Notes under the pieces: model-generated
What the model saw: the letters and a program-made list of their open reading frames with translations, nothing else
The model's database searches: none
What the model was told of the DNA's origin: nothing
In this document: positions 40,743-50,648 of the stretch, piece by piece
How the letters are laid out: each line of letters starts with the position of its first letter
How positions within the stretch are numbered: the stretch's first letter is position 1
Translations under genes and position numbers: made by a program
NCBI GenBank assembly: GCA_002869265.1
Contig: PKTH01000036.1
Location: 114,224-168,524, forward strand
DNA: 54,301 nt
Source of the DNA: Candidatus Parcubacteria bacterium
Lineage (GTDB): Bacteria; Patescibacteriota; Patescibacteriia; Patescibacteriales; BM507
Direction: 5' to 3'

Positions 40743-42827
40743 ATGAAAAAATTAATGAACAAATATTCTCTAAATATTTTTGTTTTTCTTTTTTTAATTC
40801 TAGCACCGCTAAATGGTGTTCTTAAGGCTGAAGAAAAGGTAAATTCCTCAATGATCCCAAGTGATTCGTACTTTAGTAATGCCTGGTATTTAAATAAAAT
40901 AAAAGCAAGAGATGCTTGGAATATTGTTAGAGAGAGCCCTTCTATAACCATTGCCATAATAGATAGTGGTGTTCAGATCAGCCATCCAGATTTACGAGAA
41001 AACATTTGGACCAATAGAAATGAGAAAGCGGGTGATAATATTGATAACGATAATAATGGATATATTGATGATATAAATGGATGGGATTTTGTTGATGATG
41101 TTCCAGACCCTTCACCTAAGTTTGACGCTGGCTTTACAGAAGACGGGGTGGTTCATGGTACCGTTGTTGCTGGGATCGCCGCAGCTTCAGGAAATAACGC
41201 AGCGGGGGTTACAGGGGTTACTTGGAGGACAAATATCATGTCTCTTAGAGTGCTAGACGGTAAAGGAGAAGGGGATACAAGAAAAGTAGTTCAGGCAATT
41301 GATTATGCAATAAGAAATGGCGCAGATATTATTAATTTTTCTTTTGTGGGATTCGGTTTTTCAAATGATCTTAATTCTGCTATTAAAAGAGCCTATGATG
41401 CAGGAGTAATAGTTGTTGCGGCTGCAGGAAATGAGGGAGAGGATGGACGTGGCCATTCCCTGGATGAAGAAAAGATGTATCCAGTTTGTAATGACGGCGG
41501 GACAGAAAATTGGGTGGTAGGGGTTGCTGCTACAGACCCGCTGGATCAAAAATCAAATTTTTCAAGCTATGGGTACGATTGTATTGATATTTCAGCGCCT
41601 GGAGTGAGTATGTTTTCAACTTCTGTTTATTCTCCGGAAAATTCAACAGCAAAAGTTTCTTTTGATAGGTATTATGATGGATATTGGTCTGGGACCTCAA
41701 TGGCAGCTCCTATAGTAAGTGGAGTTGTTTCTTTGATAAAACAGGTGAACCCAAGTCTAGATAGAGATGAGATCGTTAAGATCTTGCTCGAGACAAGTGA
41801 CAATATAAACAAATTGAACCCTGATTATTTTGGAAAACTTGGTTTTGGGAGAGTTAATGCCTACAAAGCAGTTTCAAAGGCAAAGGAGACTTTTGTCGAT
41901 TTTGATTATAAAATTGTAACCAGCCCAGCTTCTAAAATGAAGAGTGACATAAGCATTGTAGATAATCAAGGTAATCAAAGCGAATCGTTCTTGGCATATC
42001 CTCAAAATTTTCAAGGAGGAGCAAATATTGGAACTGGTGATGTGGATGGGGACGGAGAGGATGAAATAGTTACAGGGGCTGGTTTTGGTGGTGGGCCTCA
42101 TGTCCTAGTTTATGATAAAGAAGGTAATTTAGAAAATAATTTTTTTGCATATAATCCATTTTTTAGGGGTGGTGTAAATATTGCCGTAGCAGACATCAAT
42201 AATGATGGTGTAGACGAAATAATTGCTGGGGCCGGTCCTGGTGGTGGTCCTCATGTGAGAATTTTCAATCAAAAAGGAGAGGTGCTAGGGCAGTTTTTCG
42301 CTTATAATCAAAGCTTTAGGGGTGGAGTATATGTCTCAGCTGGAGATGTAGATGGTGATGGTGAAGTCGAGATTGTTGCAGGGGCAGGCAATGGTGGTGG
42401 CCCTCAGGTAAGAATATTTAAAAAAGACGGAAGAGTTTTAGGGCAGTTTTTTGCCTATGATGAGAATTTTAGAGGAGGAGTAAAGGTTTTTGTTGGAGAT
42501 ATAGATGCTGGCTCAAGTAGAAACAAAAGAGAGATAATAACAAGTCCTGGCGTTGGCGGAGGACCTCACGTAAGGATATTTAATAATCAGGGGATTGTTC
42601 TTAAACAGTTTTTTGTGTTTGATAAGAAATTTAGAGGAGGAGTAAATATATCATTGGGCGATGTTAACAACGACAAGAAAATGGAAATAGTTGCTGGAGC
42701 GGGTCCAGGGGGGACGCCTCACTTAAGAGTTTATAGCCCAGATGGAATTCTTTTGAGCTCTTTTTACGCCTATGACAAATCTTTCGATGGAGGTGTGAAT
42801 GTTTCAGTCATAAAAATAAAAAACTAA
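40743..42827 (+). CDS. Secreted S8 (subtilisin-like) protease with C-terminal beta-propeller
   Basis: The 694-residue protein has a signal peptide (cut near residue 29) and a subtilisin domain (about 45-380) with the catalytic triad D74 (AIIDSGV), H139 ([10 protein letters not shown]) and S319 (GTSMAAP), and oxyanion N230. Residues about 390-694 are five full and two half repeats of about 51 residues (FFAYxxxFRGGVNI, DVDGDGxDEIVAGAG, GGGPHVRIF). The array begins with a C-terminal half and ends with an N-terminal half, so it probably closes as a six-bladed FG-GAP-type propeller with shared calcium-binding DxDxDG loops. It is likely a surface-bound or released protease. Confidence 0.9.
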   Translation: MKKLMNKYSLNIFVFLFLILAPLNGVLKAEEKVNSSMIPSDSYFSNAWYLNKIKARDAWNIVRESPSITIAIIDSGVQISHPDLRENIWTNRNEKAGDNIDNDNNGYIDDINGWDFVDDVPDPSPKFDAGFTEDGVVHGTVVAGIAAASGNNAAGVTGVTWRTNIMSLRVLDGKGEGDTRKVVQAIDYAIRNGADIINFSFVGFGFSNDLNSAIKRAYDAGVIVVAAAGNEGEDGRGHSLDEEKMYPVCNDGGTENWVVGVAATDPLDQKSNFSSYGYDCIDISAPGVSMFSTSVYSPENSTAKVSFDRYYDGYWSGTSMAAPIVSGVVSLIKQVNPSLDRDEIVKILLETSDNINKLNPDYFGKLGFGRVNAYKAVSKAKETFVDFDYKIVTSPASKMKSDISIVDNQGNQSESFLAYPQNFQGGANIGTGDVDGDGEDEIVTGAGFGGGPHVLVYDKEGNLENNFFAYNPFFRGGVNIAVADINNDGVDEIIAGAGPGGGPHVRIFNQKGEVLGQFFAYNQSFRGGVYVSAGDVDGDGEVEIVAGAGNGGGPQVRIFKKDGRVLGQFFAYDENFRGGVKVFVGDIDAGSSRNKREIITSPGVGGGPHVRIFNNQGIVLKQFFVFDKKFRGGVNISLGDVNNDKKMEIVAGAGPGGTPHLRVYSPDGILLSSFYAYDKSFDGGVNVSVIKIKN

Positions 42828-42831
42828 AAAA

Positions 42832-43857
42832 ATGAAAAAAGCAATTTTTGAAAAGAAAAATATCTTAATTGCCGGCGGGGCAGGATTCGTGGGCTCTCAT
42901 TTATGTGATGAATTGGTAAAAGAGTCTAAAGTAATATGTATAGATAACTTCTAAACGGGGGAAGAAAGAAATATTGACCACTTGTTAGCAAATCCGAATT
43001 TTGAATTTGTGAGACACGACATAAATGAGCCAATTGATCTAGAAAATTTGCCTGAATTACAGAAGTTTAAAATTCAATTTCAGGGGATTCAAGAAATATA
43101 CAACTTAGCTTGCCCTAACTCTCCTATAAGGTTCGAGGACAATGTTATTAATACGCTTTTGGCAAATTCTCAAGCTGTAAAAAATCTATTAGAAATGGCA
43201 AAGAAGTTTGAGTCTAAAATTCTTCATTTTTCTTCATCTGTAGTCTATGGTCCAAGAAATGAAGATATTAGAAGGATAGAAGAGTCAAACCCAGGCATTG
43301 TTGATCCGTTATCTAAAAGAAGCTCTTATGACGAGGGTAAACGCTTTGCAGAGACTATGGTCGTTAATTATAGAGATTTTTATAATATTGACGCAAAAAT
43401 TATCAGGCTTTTTAGAACTTACGGACCAAGGATGAAACTGGACGACGGTAATATGATTCCAGACTTTATTAGGGATGCCCTAGACAATAAAGATCTGGAA
43501 GTTCCTGGGGACGAAAACTTTTTTTCTTCTTTTTGTTATGTGACCGACGTTGTTGATGCGGCAGTGAAAATGATGGATTCAAATTCTAAGGGACCGATTA
43601 ATATAGGCTCAGATGTTGATATTAATGTCTTTACGGTTGCAAAGAAAATTGTACAAGCTATTGGCTCAGAATCGAAAGTAAAAGAAGCAGACAAGCATTA
43701 CTTTATTACCCCTCAAGCTATTCCTGATATAACCAAATCAAGAACAGAGCTTGGTTGGCTACCTATTCAGACCCTGGACAAAGGATTGGAACTAACTATT
43801 CAGGACTTGAGGGCAAACAAGGGTATAAAAAGTGTTAAAGACACACTAGATAATTAA
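42832..43857 (+). pseudogene. NAD-dependent sugar-nucleotide epimerase/dehydratase, cut by an in-frame TAA
   Basis: Read through one stop, this is a 341-residue extended SDR enzyme similar to UDP-glucuronate decarboxylases. The 40 residues before the stop hold the NAD-binding loop [16 protein letters not shown] and VICIDNF; then comes TAA (42952-42954) exactly where homologues have Ser, Phe or Leu in DNFxTG; then TGEERNIDHL and the rest. The Tyr-Lys pair is in SSYDEGKR, and RTYGPRM and GSDVDINV motifs are intact. The downstream part alone (TTG at 42982) lacks the cofactor loop and could not work. It sits four bases after the protease gene. Confidence 0.85.
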
Positions 43858-43865
43858 AAAATAAT

Positions 43866-44165
43866 ATGAAGCCGAAAATAGCAATTATTATTCTTTTATT
43901 AATAACAGCCCTTTCTTCGCTTACTACATTGATGATTGTTGTGAATAGCGAAAGAAGTGTTTCTGAGGTGGTTATGAATACAACAGACATTAGAGAGTCT
44001 AGTGAGATGGTTTACGATTCTTCTATTTCAACAAATATTCACCCAGAAAAAGACTATTCAAGTTACGATTTTCCAGAACTTGAAAAAAGAAAAGATGAGG
44101 CAAAAGCCAGGCTAAAAAAACTCGAAGAGTTTAGAGAACAAAAGGCTATTAATCCTAGTAATTGA
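43866..44165 (+). CDS. Small single-helix membrane protein
   Basis: This 99-residue protein has an N-terminal membrane helix (about 5-27) and an external Ser-rich segment, then a highly charged helical end (PELEKRKDEAKARLKKLEE) likely to form a coiled coil. No known family is recognised. It is placed between the epimerase and the VirD4-like ATPase genes with gaps of 8 and 4 bases, so it may be a small membrane partner of the ATPase. Confidence 0.6.
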   Translation: MKPKIAIIILLLITALSSLTTLMIVVNSERSVSEVVMNTTDIRESSEMVYDSSISTNIHPEKDYSSYDFPELEKRKDEAKARLKKLEEFREQKAINPSN

Positions 44166-44169
44166 GTAA

Positions 44170-46695
44170 ATGAATTTTCAAGAAAACATAAATTCAGATC
44201 AAATTAACTATGACACCATGTTAAATGTTGACATGAGTTTTTTTGTTATTTTATCTATTATTTTAATAGTTATTTTTTTTATATTCAAAATATCTCGATA
44301 TTTTATTAAATATTTTCATCAAAAAAATAAATATCATGGCCATAAAATGTTTTTAGTAAAACTTCCTAAAGAGAGGCCGGGAGATAAAGATAGAGAAGAA
44401 ACTCTGCAAGAATTACAGGAAGACATTGCAGTAGCAGAAACTATTTTTGCTTCAATTGGAGGCTTGAGGGCGGAACGAGGTTTTAAGGCTTGGCTATATG
44501 GCCGAGAGGATCATTTTTCTTTTGAGATTGTGGCTTCAGAAAAACTTATTTCTTTCTATGTTCTCGCAACAGAGGGACAATCAAGATATTTGCAACAACA
44601 AATTCAAGCGCACTACCCAGATGCTTCCATGGAAGAAGTGGAAGACTATAATATTTTCCATCCAAACACACAAACAGTGGCTGGGGTCATGATAACAAAA
44701 AAGCACTATATATTCCCGATAAAAACTTACAAAACCATGGAGGATGATCCTCTAAACTCAATTCTGAATGTCATGTCAAAACTTGAGATGAATGAAGGTA
44801 TGACGATCCAGTTTGTTGTCAGGAGCGCTAAGGGTGTGTGGCACAAGAAAGCCGGTGAAGTTGTGCGCAAGGCTCACCATGCAGGCACAACTCAAGAAGC
44901 ATTTTCCGGACTCAATAGAGGGCGTGTTTTAAACTCATTTTTGGAGTTACTTAGCATTTCAAAACCCAAGAAGAAAGATGAGCTAAATCAAAACCAGATG
45001 GATCAAAAAAGACTAACTTCGATGGAAGAAGAGATGTTAAAAGAAATTGAAACTAAAAATTCTAAAGCCGGGCTAGAAATAAATATAAGAGTGGTTGTCA
45101 GCGCTAGCGATAAGGCCAAGGCTCAGATTTATCTTGATAACATTTCAAATGTTATGAGTCAGTACAATCATTATGAATATGGAAATAATTTTAATTCAAA
45201 ATTCATTAAAAGAAATCAGAAAAAAATTGTCCATGATTTTATATATAGAAGATTTGATGAATCCATTGCTAGAATTTTTAATACTGAAGAGCTGGCTAGT
45301 ATGTTTCACTTTCCTCTCAAGGGGGCTGAAACACCAAATATTGTTTGGTTAACAGCTAGACACTCGGCGGCTCCTTCTGATGTCCCAAGCGAAGGTATTA
45401 TTTTAGGTAAAAATGTTTTTAGGGGTGTTAATAAAGACATTCATTTTAAAAAGGAAGACAGGAGAAGACACCATTATATTATAGGTAAATCTGGTGTAGG
45501 TAAGTCCGTTATGCTTACTAATATGGCAATTCAAGATATAGAGAACGGAGATGGGATATGTCTACTTGATCCTCATGGCGATTTAATAGATGATGTTTTG
45601 AAAAGAATACCGCCAGAGAGAGCAGAGGATGTGGTTTTATTTGCTCCAGCAGACACAGAAAGACCCCTGGCACTTAACTTATTAGAGTATGACCCCAAAT
45701 ACCCCGAACAGAAAACTTTTGTTATTAATGAGATGATAAAGATCTTTGATAAACTTTATGATCTGAAATCAACTGGAGGTCCAATTTTTGAGCAATACAT
45801 AAGAAATGCAATGCTTTTGATAATGGATGATCCTAGTACCGGATCAACCTTAATGGAAATTCCTAAAGTTTTAGCTGATGCAGAATTTAGAAAGATGAAA
45901 TTGGCTGCTTGTCGAGATCATACTGTGGTTGAGTTTTGGGAGAAAGAAGCCGAAAAGGCAGGCGGAGACGCTGCGTTGGCAAATGTTGTCCCATACATTA
46001 CTTCTAAATTAACGACATTTATATCAAATGACACAATGAGACCGATAATTGGTCAACAAAAAAGCTCTTTCAATTTCCGGGAGATAATGGATGGTCAGAA
46101 GATTCTATTGGTTGACTTATCTAAGGGGCAGATTGGAGAACTAAATGCTTATCTATTGGGGCTTGTTTTAATCGGTAAAATTTTAATGGCTTCTCTTTCC
46201 AGGACTGATATCTCAGCGGAAAAAAGAAAGGACTTTTATTTATACATAGATGAGTTCCAAAATTTTACCACTGACTCAATTTCTTCTATTTTATCAGAGG
46301 CTAGAAAATATGGTTTAAACCTTATTATTGCTCATCAGTATATAGGTCAACTTGTGAACAAAGGGGACTCTACTATAAAAGATGCTGTTTTTGGAAATGT
46401 TGGCACCTGGACTTCATTTAAAATAGGATCAGAAGACGCTGAGGTTTTAGAAAAAGAATTCTCACCTACATTTAACCAGTACGATTTAATAAATATTGAA
46501 AAGGGGACAGCCTATATGAAATTGTTGGTCGATAATACAGCCACAAGACCATTTTCTATGAGAACAACTTGGCCAGTATTAGGAACTGTTCGGGATGGGG
46601 TCGACCAAAAAATCAAAACGCTTAGTAGATTTAAATACGGACGAGATCGTAGCATAATTGAAGCAGAAATAAAAAGAAGATCAAATATTAATTAA
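44170..46695 (+). CDS. Membrane-anchored VirD4/TraG-like (type IV coupling) ATPase
   Basis: The 841-residue protein has one membrane helix near the N-terminus (about 20-40), an unusual N-terminal region of about 350 residues (LQELQEDIAVAETIFASIGG, YVLATEGQSRYLQQQIQ), and a C-terminal hexameric-ATPase domain. Walker A is IGKSGVGKSVMLTN, Walker B YLYIDEFQNF, with ICLLDPHGDLIDDVL and LIIAHQYIGQL as in TraG/VirD4 and HerA-like DNA pumps. Other type IV secretion parts (VirB4, VirB6, relaxase) are not in the window. It is followed after six bases by a tail-fibre-like secreted protein. DNA transfer or protein export at the cell surface is possible. Confidence 0.85.
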   Translation: MNFQENINSDQINYDTMLNVDMSFFVILSIILIVIFFIFKISRYFIKYFHQKNKYHGHKMFLVKLPKERPGDKDREETLQELQEDIAVAETIFASIGGLRAERGFKAWLYGREDHFSFEIVASEKLISFYVLATEGQSRYLQQQIQAHYPDASMEEVEDYNIFHPNTQTVAGVMITKKHYIFPIKTYKTMEDDPLNSILNVMSKLEMNEGMTIQFVVRSAKGVWHKKAGEVVRKAHHAGTTQEAFSGLNRGRVLNSFLELLSISKPKKKDELNQNQMDQKRLTSMEEEMLKEIETKNSKAGLEINIRVVVSASDKAKAQIYLDNISNVMSQYNHYEYGNNFNSKFIKRNQKKIVHDFIYRRFDESIARIFNTEELASMFHFPLKGAETPNIVWLTARHSAAPSDVPSEGIILGKNVFRGVNKDIHFKKEDRRRHHYIIGKSGVGKSVMLTNMAIQDIENGDGICLLDPHGDLIDDVLKRIPPERAEDVVLFAPADTERPLALNLLEYDPKYPEQKTFVINEMIKIFDKLYDLKSTGGPIFEQYIRNAMLLIMDDPSTGSTLMEIPKVLADAEFRKMKLAACRDHTVVEFWEKEAEKAGGDAALANVVPYITSKLTTFISNDTMRPIIGQQKSSFNFREIMDGQKILLVDLSKGQIGELNAYLLGLVLIGKILMASLSRTDISAEKRKDFYLYIDEFQNFTTDSISSILSEARKYGLNLIIAHQYIGQLVNKGDSTIKDAVFGNVGTWTSFKIGSEDAEVLEKEFSPTFNQYDLINIEKGTAYMKLLVDNTATRPFSMRTTWPVLGTVRDGVDQKIKTLSRFKYGRDRSIIEAEIKRRSNIN

Positions 46696-46701
46696 AAAAA
46701 T

Positions 46702-49197
46702 ATGTTTAAAACCCAATTCAAGTTTTATTTAACTGTGCTTGTAGTGCTTGGGGCATCTATTTCACTCCAATCATTTGCAGCAACCTGGACTCCTCCAGCG
46801 AGTTCTCCCCCCTTTGGCTATCCACAGTCATTATTGAGCACTGGAGACCTGGCACAAACTAAGTCCGGGCCAATCACTCTCAACAATAGTATAACCATTG
46901 CTTCCAGCACGATGGACGACTCACCGCAACTTATTATAAGATCGGGTCCCTCTAAATACGCATATATCGACAACTACTACGGCGACATGAGGTTTGTAAA
47001 TAATTATGGCGGAACTGGTGCTGTAAGAATGTCTTTAACTGAGGAAGGAATTCTTTCTGTTAATGGCACTCAGACGAAATTTTCAAATCTATTTCCTGAA
47101 TACAGATGGAAATGGGGCGGCAGTAACGCAGCTAACGGGGCTCTTAATTGGAAAAAAATTGCAGCCATTACAATGGATGACCTTGCTTGGAGAGCGGTAA
47201 GTTTAAAAGTCGATATAATGAATGCCGGTACAAATTTTGGTTCATCGGTTGAGGCAGAAAATATGACATTTTATGTAAGTTGCAGAAGATCAACCAATGT
47301 AATCGATTCCCTGGATGATGCTTTGGTCTCTGGTCCAGTTAAAGATGTTGTAAGAGTTGTAAAATTGGGAACAGGAAATTATGAATTGCAGGCAAGACAA
47401 CCAAGTGATTGGAGACATATGACTATTAATGCTCGTGTAATCTCTTCTGGTGGAGGGACCACGGTAGCATACGAAGAGAATCCAGTTGACGGATCAACGG
47501 TCGGTACTATTTATGAGGCTGAATTAACGCATCATGACTTTGCGACAAATCTAGATGTTCTAGGCGATGTTGATGTAAGTGGGAAGATTGGTGTGAATAC
47601 TCCAAGCCCGGGTGCAGATTTGCAAATCAACAAGGAAGGTGAAATATCTCAAAATGAATGGTATCAGGAGCACCCTTTTAAGATTTGGGGAACTGATCAA
47701 GTATTATTAATGGGTGTAGATACAGACGCTCGGGCAGCTTATCTTCAATCAGTTGATGTTGGTACAGCTTTTTCAAACATTATTTTAAACCGTAACGGCG
47801 GAAATGTTGGTATAGGTGGTTCTGGTATTGATAATAAGCTTGAAATTCAAAATGGAAATATCGAAATACAAAATAATGATATAGATTCCAAAATACGTTT
47901 TCATGATCCTGGAAACTACTGGTACTCCATGGGAATTGACCAAAGTGATTTAGGAAGATTTAAAATTGGCTATGGTGGGGATGTCTCTAGTAATAATTTC
48001 GTAATAGACCGCACTACCGCAAGAATTGGTATTAACACTAACGCTCCAACATATACTCTAGATGTTAATGGCTCACTTAGGTCAAGCACTTTGTATTATG
48101 GTGCTGGAAACTCAAGGACAGAAACTAGAGCGGATGCTGGTCTCCAGGGGGATGCTGGGGCGCAGAGTGGTTTCTTTCAGACAAGTGCTCCAGCCCCCGC
48201 CGCAAATTGGTACCCAGGCGCAACAAGTTGGCAACACCTTTTAGATGTAAGACATAGTAATCCTGCGAATAATTATGCTATGCAATTTGCTGGTGGTTTT
48301 TGGACTCAGGATTTATATTTTAGAAAAACAGCTAATAATCCAGCCACTCCTTGGAGTAGGGTTGTAATGGAAAATTCTACCGGCCTGGCTGAAATTGGAA
48401 AAACTAATGGAATAAATGGAGGAGAATTATTGATGTCCAGAAAAGATGATATCACTTTTGCTGGGGATACATTGGGAAGAATTTTATTTGATACTAGCGA
48501 TTCTCCTTCGACACTTGATGCATCGGCTATGATTTTAGGGAGGGCTTACGGTAGTCCCACTTCTGTACAAAAAGGAGGATCTTTAGCATTCTATACAAAG
48601 GAATTCGGCACTCCTGCTAGTGGTTCAGCAACTGAAAGAATGACAATAGATGCATTTGGGAACGTTGGTATAAATGATACAAGTCCAGATGCGAACTTGG
48701 ATGTAGAAGGAACTATTAGGGCAACCAGGGTTTGTGATCAAACTGGGACAGTATGTAAAACTCTTTCAACCGGTTGGGACGGTACTCCTTGGGAGAAAAA
48801 AACAACCCGTTTTACGGTCCAAACTTATATATCTGGTGGAGGTTATGGTACTTGGGTTTCTCAGTATGTTACCCTTCCTAAATATACAACCAAACTCACA
48901 CTTTCAACTCCTGGCACTCTTATGACATATGTACATGCAGTGAATTTCATTGCTGGTGTTGAAACTAGGATTGGCCACTATGGTTATAAGTGTAGACCAG
49001 TTAATCCACTCAGTACTTCGTGTAGTAATTTTTATACCCCAGTAGTAGATGAAAGCCAACCCCCAATACCAAGTGACAATGTTATTAGGTTCGCAGTTAA
49101 TGGTGCAGGTTTGGGAACACACACCGGTTATCTTGATGTTGAATACTGGGCACCAGTTACAGAGACTTTCTCGACCACTGATTTGTATCCTTATTAA
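46702..49197 (+). CDS. Secreted tail-fibre-like protein
   Basis: This 831-residue protein has a signal peptide (cut likely after SFAA) and the repeating style of phage tail or receptor-binding fibres: GNVGIGGSGIDNKLEIQNG, ARIGINTNAPTYTLDVNGS, GNVGINDTSPDANLDVEGT. A pyocin-knob-like segment lies at about 480-555 (GATSWQHLLDVRH, WTQDLYFRK). No C-terminal self-cleaving chaperone domain is visible. Residues 120-280 form a separate beta domain, and the last 130 residues a Cys-containing tip. With a signal peptide and no phage genes around, it is likely a host-encoded surface fibre. The gene follows the ATPase gene by six bases. Confidence 0.75.
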   Translation: MFKTQFKFYLTVLVVLGASISLQSFAATWTPPASSPPFGYPQSLLSTGDLAQTKSGPITLNNSITIASSTMDDSPQLIIRSGPSKYAYIDNYYGDMRFVNNYGGTGAVRMSLTEEGILSVNGTQTKFSNLFPEYRWKWGGSNAANGALNWKKIAAITMDDLAWRAVSLKVDIMNAGTNFGSSVEAENMTFYVSCRRSTNVIDSLDDALVSGPVKDVVRVVKLGTGNYELQARQPSDWRHMTINARVISSGGGTTVAYEENPVDGSTVGTIYEAELTHHDFATNLDVLGDVDVSGKIGVNTPSPGADLQINKEGEISQNEWYQEHPFKIWGTDQVLLMGVDTDARAAYLQSVDVGTAFSNIILNRNGGNVGIGGSGIDNKLEIQNGNIEIQNNDIDSKIRFHDPGNYWYSMGIDQSDLGRFKIGYGGDVSSNNFVIDRTTARIGINTNAPTYTLDVNGSLRSSTLYYGAGNSRTETRADAGLQGDAGAQSGFFQTSAPAPAANWYPGATSWQHLLDVRHSNPANNYAMQFAGGFWTQDLYFRKTANNPATPWSRVVMENSTGLAEIGKTNGINGGELLMSRKDDITFAGDTLGRILFDTSDSPSTLDASAMILGRAYGSPTSVQKGGSLAFYTKEFGTPASGSATERMTIDAFGNVGINDTSPDANLDVEGTIRATRVCDQTGTVCKTLSTGWDGTPWEKKTTRFTVQTYISGGGYGTWVSQYVTLPKYTTKLTLSTPGTLMTYVHAVNFIAGVETRIGHYGYKCRPVNPLSTSCSNFYTPVVDESQPPIPSDNVIRFAVNGAGLGTHTGYLDVEYWAPVTETFSTTDLYPY

Positions 49198-49212
49198 TAA
49201 TAAATTTATTTT

Positions 49213-49743
49213 ATGAAAATACAAAAAATAATACTTTCGGTAATTATTCCAATTGTTTTAATTTTGTTTTCACCCTTGGTCTATGCTCAAGAGGCTGGTT
49301 CAGAGGGCCAAGCACCATCTGATTCAACAAATCTAGAAGATTGGCCAGCAGTTACAACTAGACCAGAAGAGGACAACCAAGCTGACTTAAAAAATATTGA
49401 GCAATTTGAACCTGCAATGATAGAAGAGGAGGAACAAGAACAAGATCAAAATACCGCAAGTCAGGAAACTAAAACTCTTTATTCTCCTGAAGAGTTTGAG
49501 GAGTTAAAGAATCTTGGAGTATTAAGTGACGAGGCCACACCCTTGCCCACTGCAGAAAATATTTTAAGTAACCCTGGGGTTGAGGCAAAAACTTATGTTT
49601 CAAATAATAATCTAGATAGTTTGGAAAAAAAATATTATGTATTGGTTTATATTTCTTTGGTAGCTTGGTTTTTGGCCTTATTGTCTTTAATATTGTCTCT
49701 TTTGGTTATAAACAAGGTGAATAAGAAAACTAAAATAAAATAG
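49213..49743 (+). CDS. Secreted acidic protein with C-terminal membrane anchor
   Basis: The 176-residue protein has a signal peptide (cut near VYAQ), an acidic low-complexity middle rich in Glu, Gln and Asp (about 30-135) and one membrane helix at about 143-168 followed by a basic tail NKVNKKTKIK. It would therefore be an externally exposed, C-terminally anchored protein. No family is recognised. It is 15 bases after the tail-fibre-like gene and may anchor or space that protein. Confidence 0.65.
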   Translation: MKIQKIILSVIIPIVLILFSPLVYAQEAGSEGQAPSDSTNLEDWPAVTTRPEEDNQADLKNIEQFEPAMIEEEEQEQDQNTASQETKTLYSPEEFEELKNLGVLSDEATPLPTAENILSNPGVEAKTYVSNNNLDSLEKKYYVLVYISLVAWFLALLSLILSLLVINKVNKKTKIK

Positions 49744-49889
49744 GCCCATTATTAAATCTGTATTTCTTTGAAAACTTGAAGATGAATGATTTTGCTAACT
49801 TCTTTACAAGAAAATCAAAATAAAGTAAGATGTAAAAACAAAAAGACTTCAAATAATTATAAAATAAACACCAATATTAAATAAATTAT

Positions 49890-50639
49890 ATGACAAACAC
49901 AAACACTTTTTTCTCTTCAGATGAAGAAGAAAAAGACCTAGGAGATGTCGAGCTTGATTTTAATGATTCAGAAGAAGATGTTTCTTTTGAATCTGAAAAT
50001 AAGATAGACGATCAACTAGAAGATAAAAAGGAGGAAAATAATGATGAAGAAAAATCAAAAGAGGATAAAGATACAGTTTGTTTATCAAAAACAAAAATAG
50101 CTCTAATCAAGAAGCTTTTACAAAACGCCAAGGAAAACAATGAAAAGGTTGTTGAGCTTTTATCCGTTTTTTCTACAGACGAATCTGATCGGGCAATGAT
50201 TTCACAGATGAGTGATGATGCTTTTTCCAAAGAGAAAGAATCCCAGGAGGGGAATGAAGAGGGGAATATCGTTGAGGGAGTTTTTGATGGAGAAAATATG
50301 ATTGGACCAGATGGAAAGCAATATTCCATACCCGCGAATTATGCGTCTAAGTCTAAATTAGTAGAAGGTGATATTCTAAAATTGACAATATTAAATAACG
50401 GTACATTTATTTATAAACAAATTGGACCTATCGACAGAAATAGGGTAGTTGGCGAACTCGAGAAAGGAGCAAGTGGTCAGTTTATAGTTAGCTCCGATGG
50501 CAAAAGTTGGAAGGTCTTAACTGCTAGTGTTACTTACTTCAAGGGTAATGTTGGGGATGAAGTTGTAATCTTGGTCCCTAAGAATGCTGACAGTCAATGG
50601 GCGGCTGTCGATAATATTGTAAGAAAGGAGACTTACTAA
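49890..50639 (+). CDS. Acidic hypothetical protein upstream of dnaX
   Basis: The 249-residue protein has a very acidic, disordered N-terminal third (residues 5-60, runs of Glu, Asp and Lys), a short helix with a conserved-looking LIKKLLQNAKENNEKVVELL, then a beta-rich C-terminal half (about 125-249) with GPDGKQYSIPANYASKSKLV, EGDILKLTI and GDEVVILVPK, suggesting a small barrel. No signal or membrane segment. I cannot name a family. It lies nine bases before dnaX, suggesting a nucleic-acid-related role. The 146 bases before it show no clear gene. Confidence 0.65.
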   Translation: MTNTNTFFSSDEEEKDLGDVELDFNDSEEDVSFESENKIDDQLEDKKEENNDEEKSKEDKDTVCLSKTKIALIKKLLQNAKENNEKVVELLSVFSTDESDRAMISQMSDDAFSKEKESQEGNEEGNIVEGVFDGENMIGPDGKQYSIPANYASKSKLVEGDILKLTILNNGTFIYKQIGPIDRNRVVGELEKGASGQFIVSSDGKSWKVLTASVTYFKGNVGDEVVILVPKNADSQWAAVDNIVRKETY

Positions 50640-50648
50640 AAGAAATTG

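Noticed and set aside
33625-43857. Reassignment of TAA as a sense codon across the genome
   Set aside because: TAA ends many complete genes at the expected place (for example nrdA, nrdB, fmt), so a general code change is excluded; only local readthrough or mutation can explain the interrupted genes.
46702-49197. Prophage tail-fibre gene
   Set aside because: The protein has a signal peptide and there are no capsid, portal, terminase or tail genes around it.
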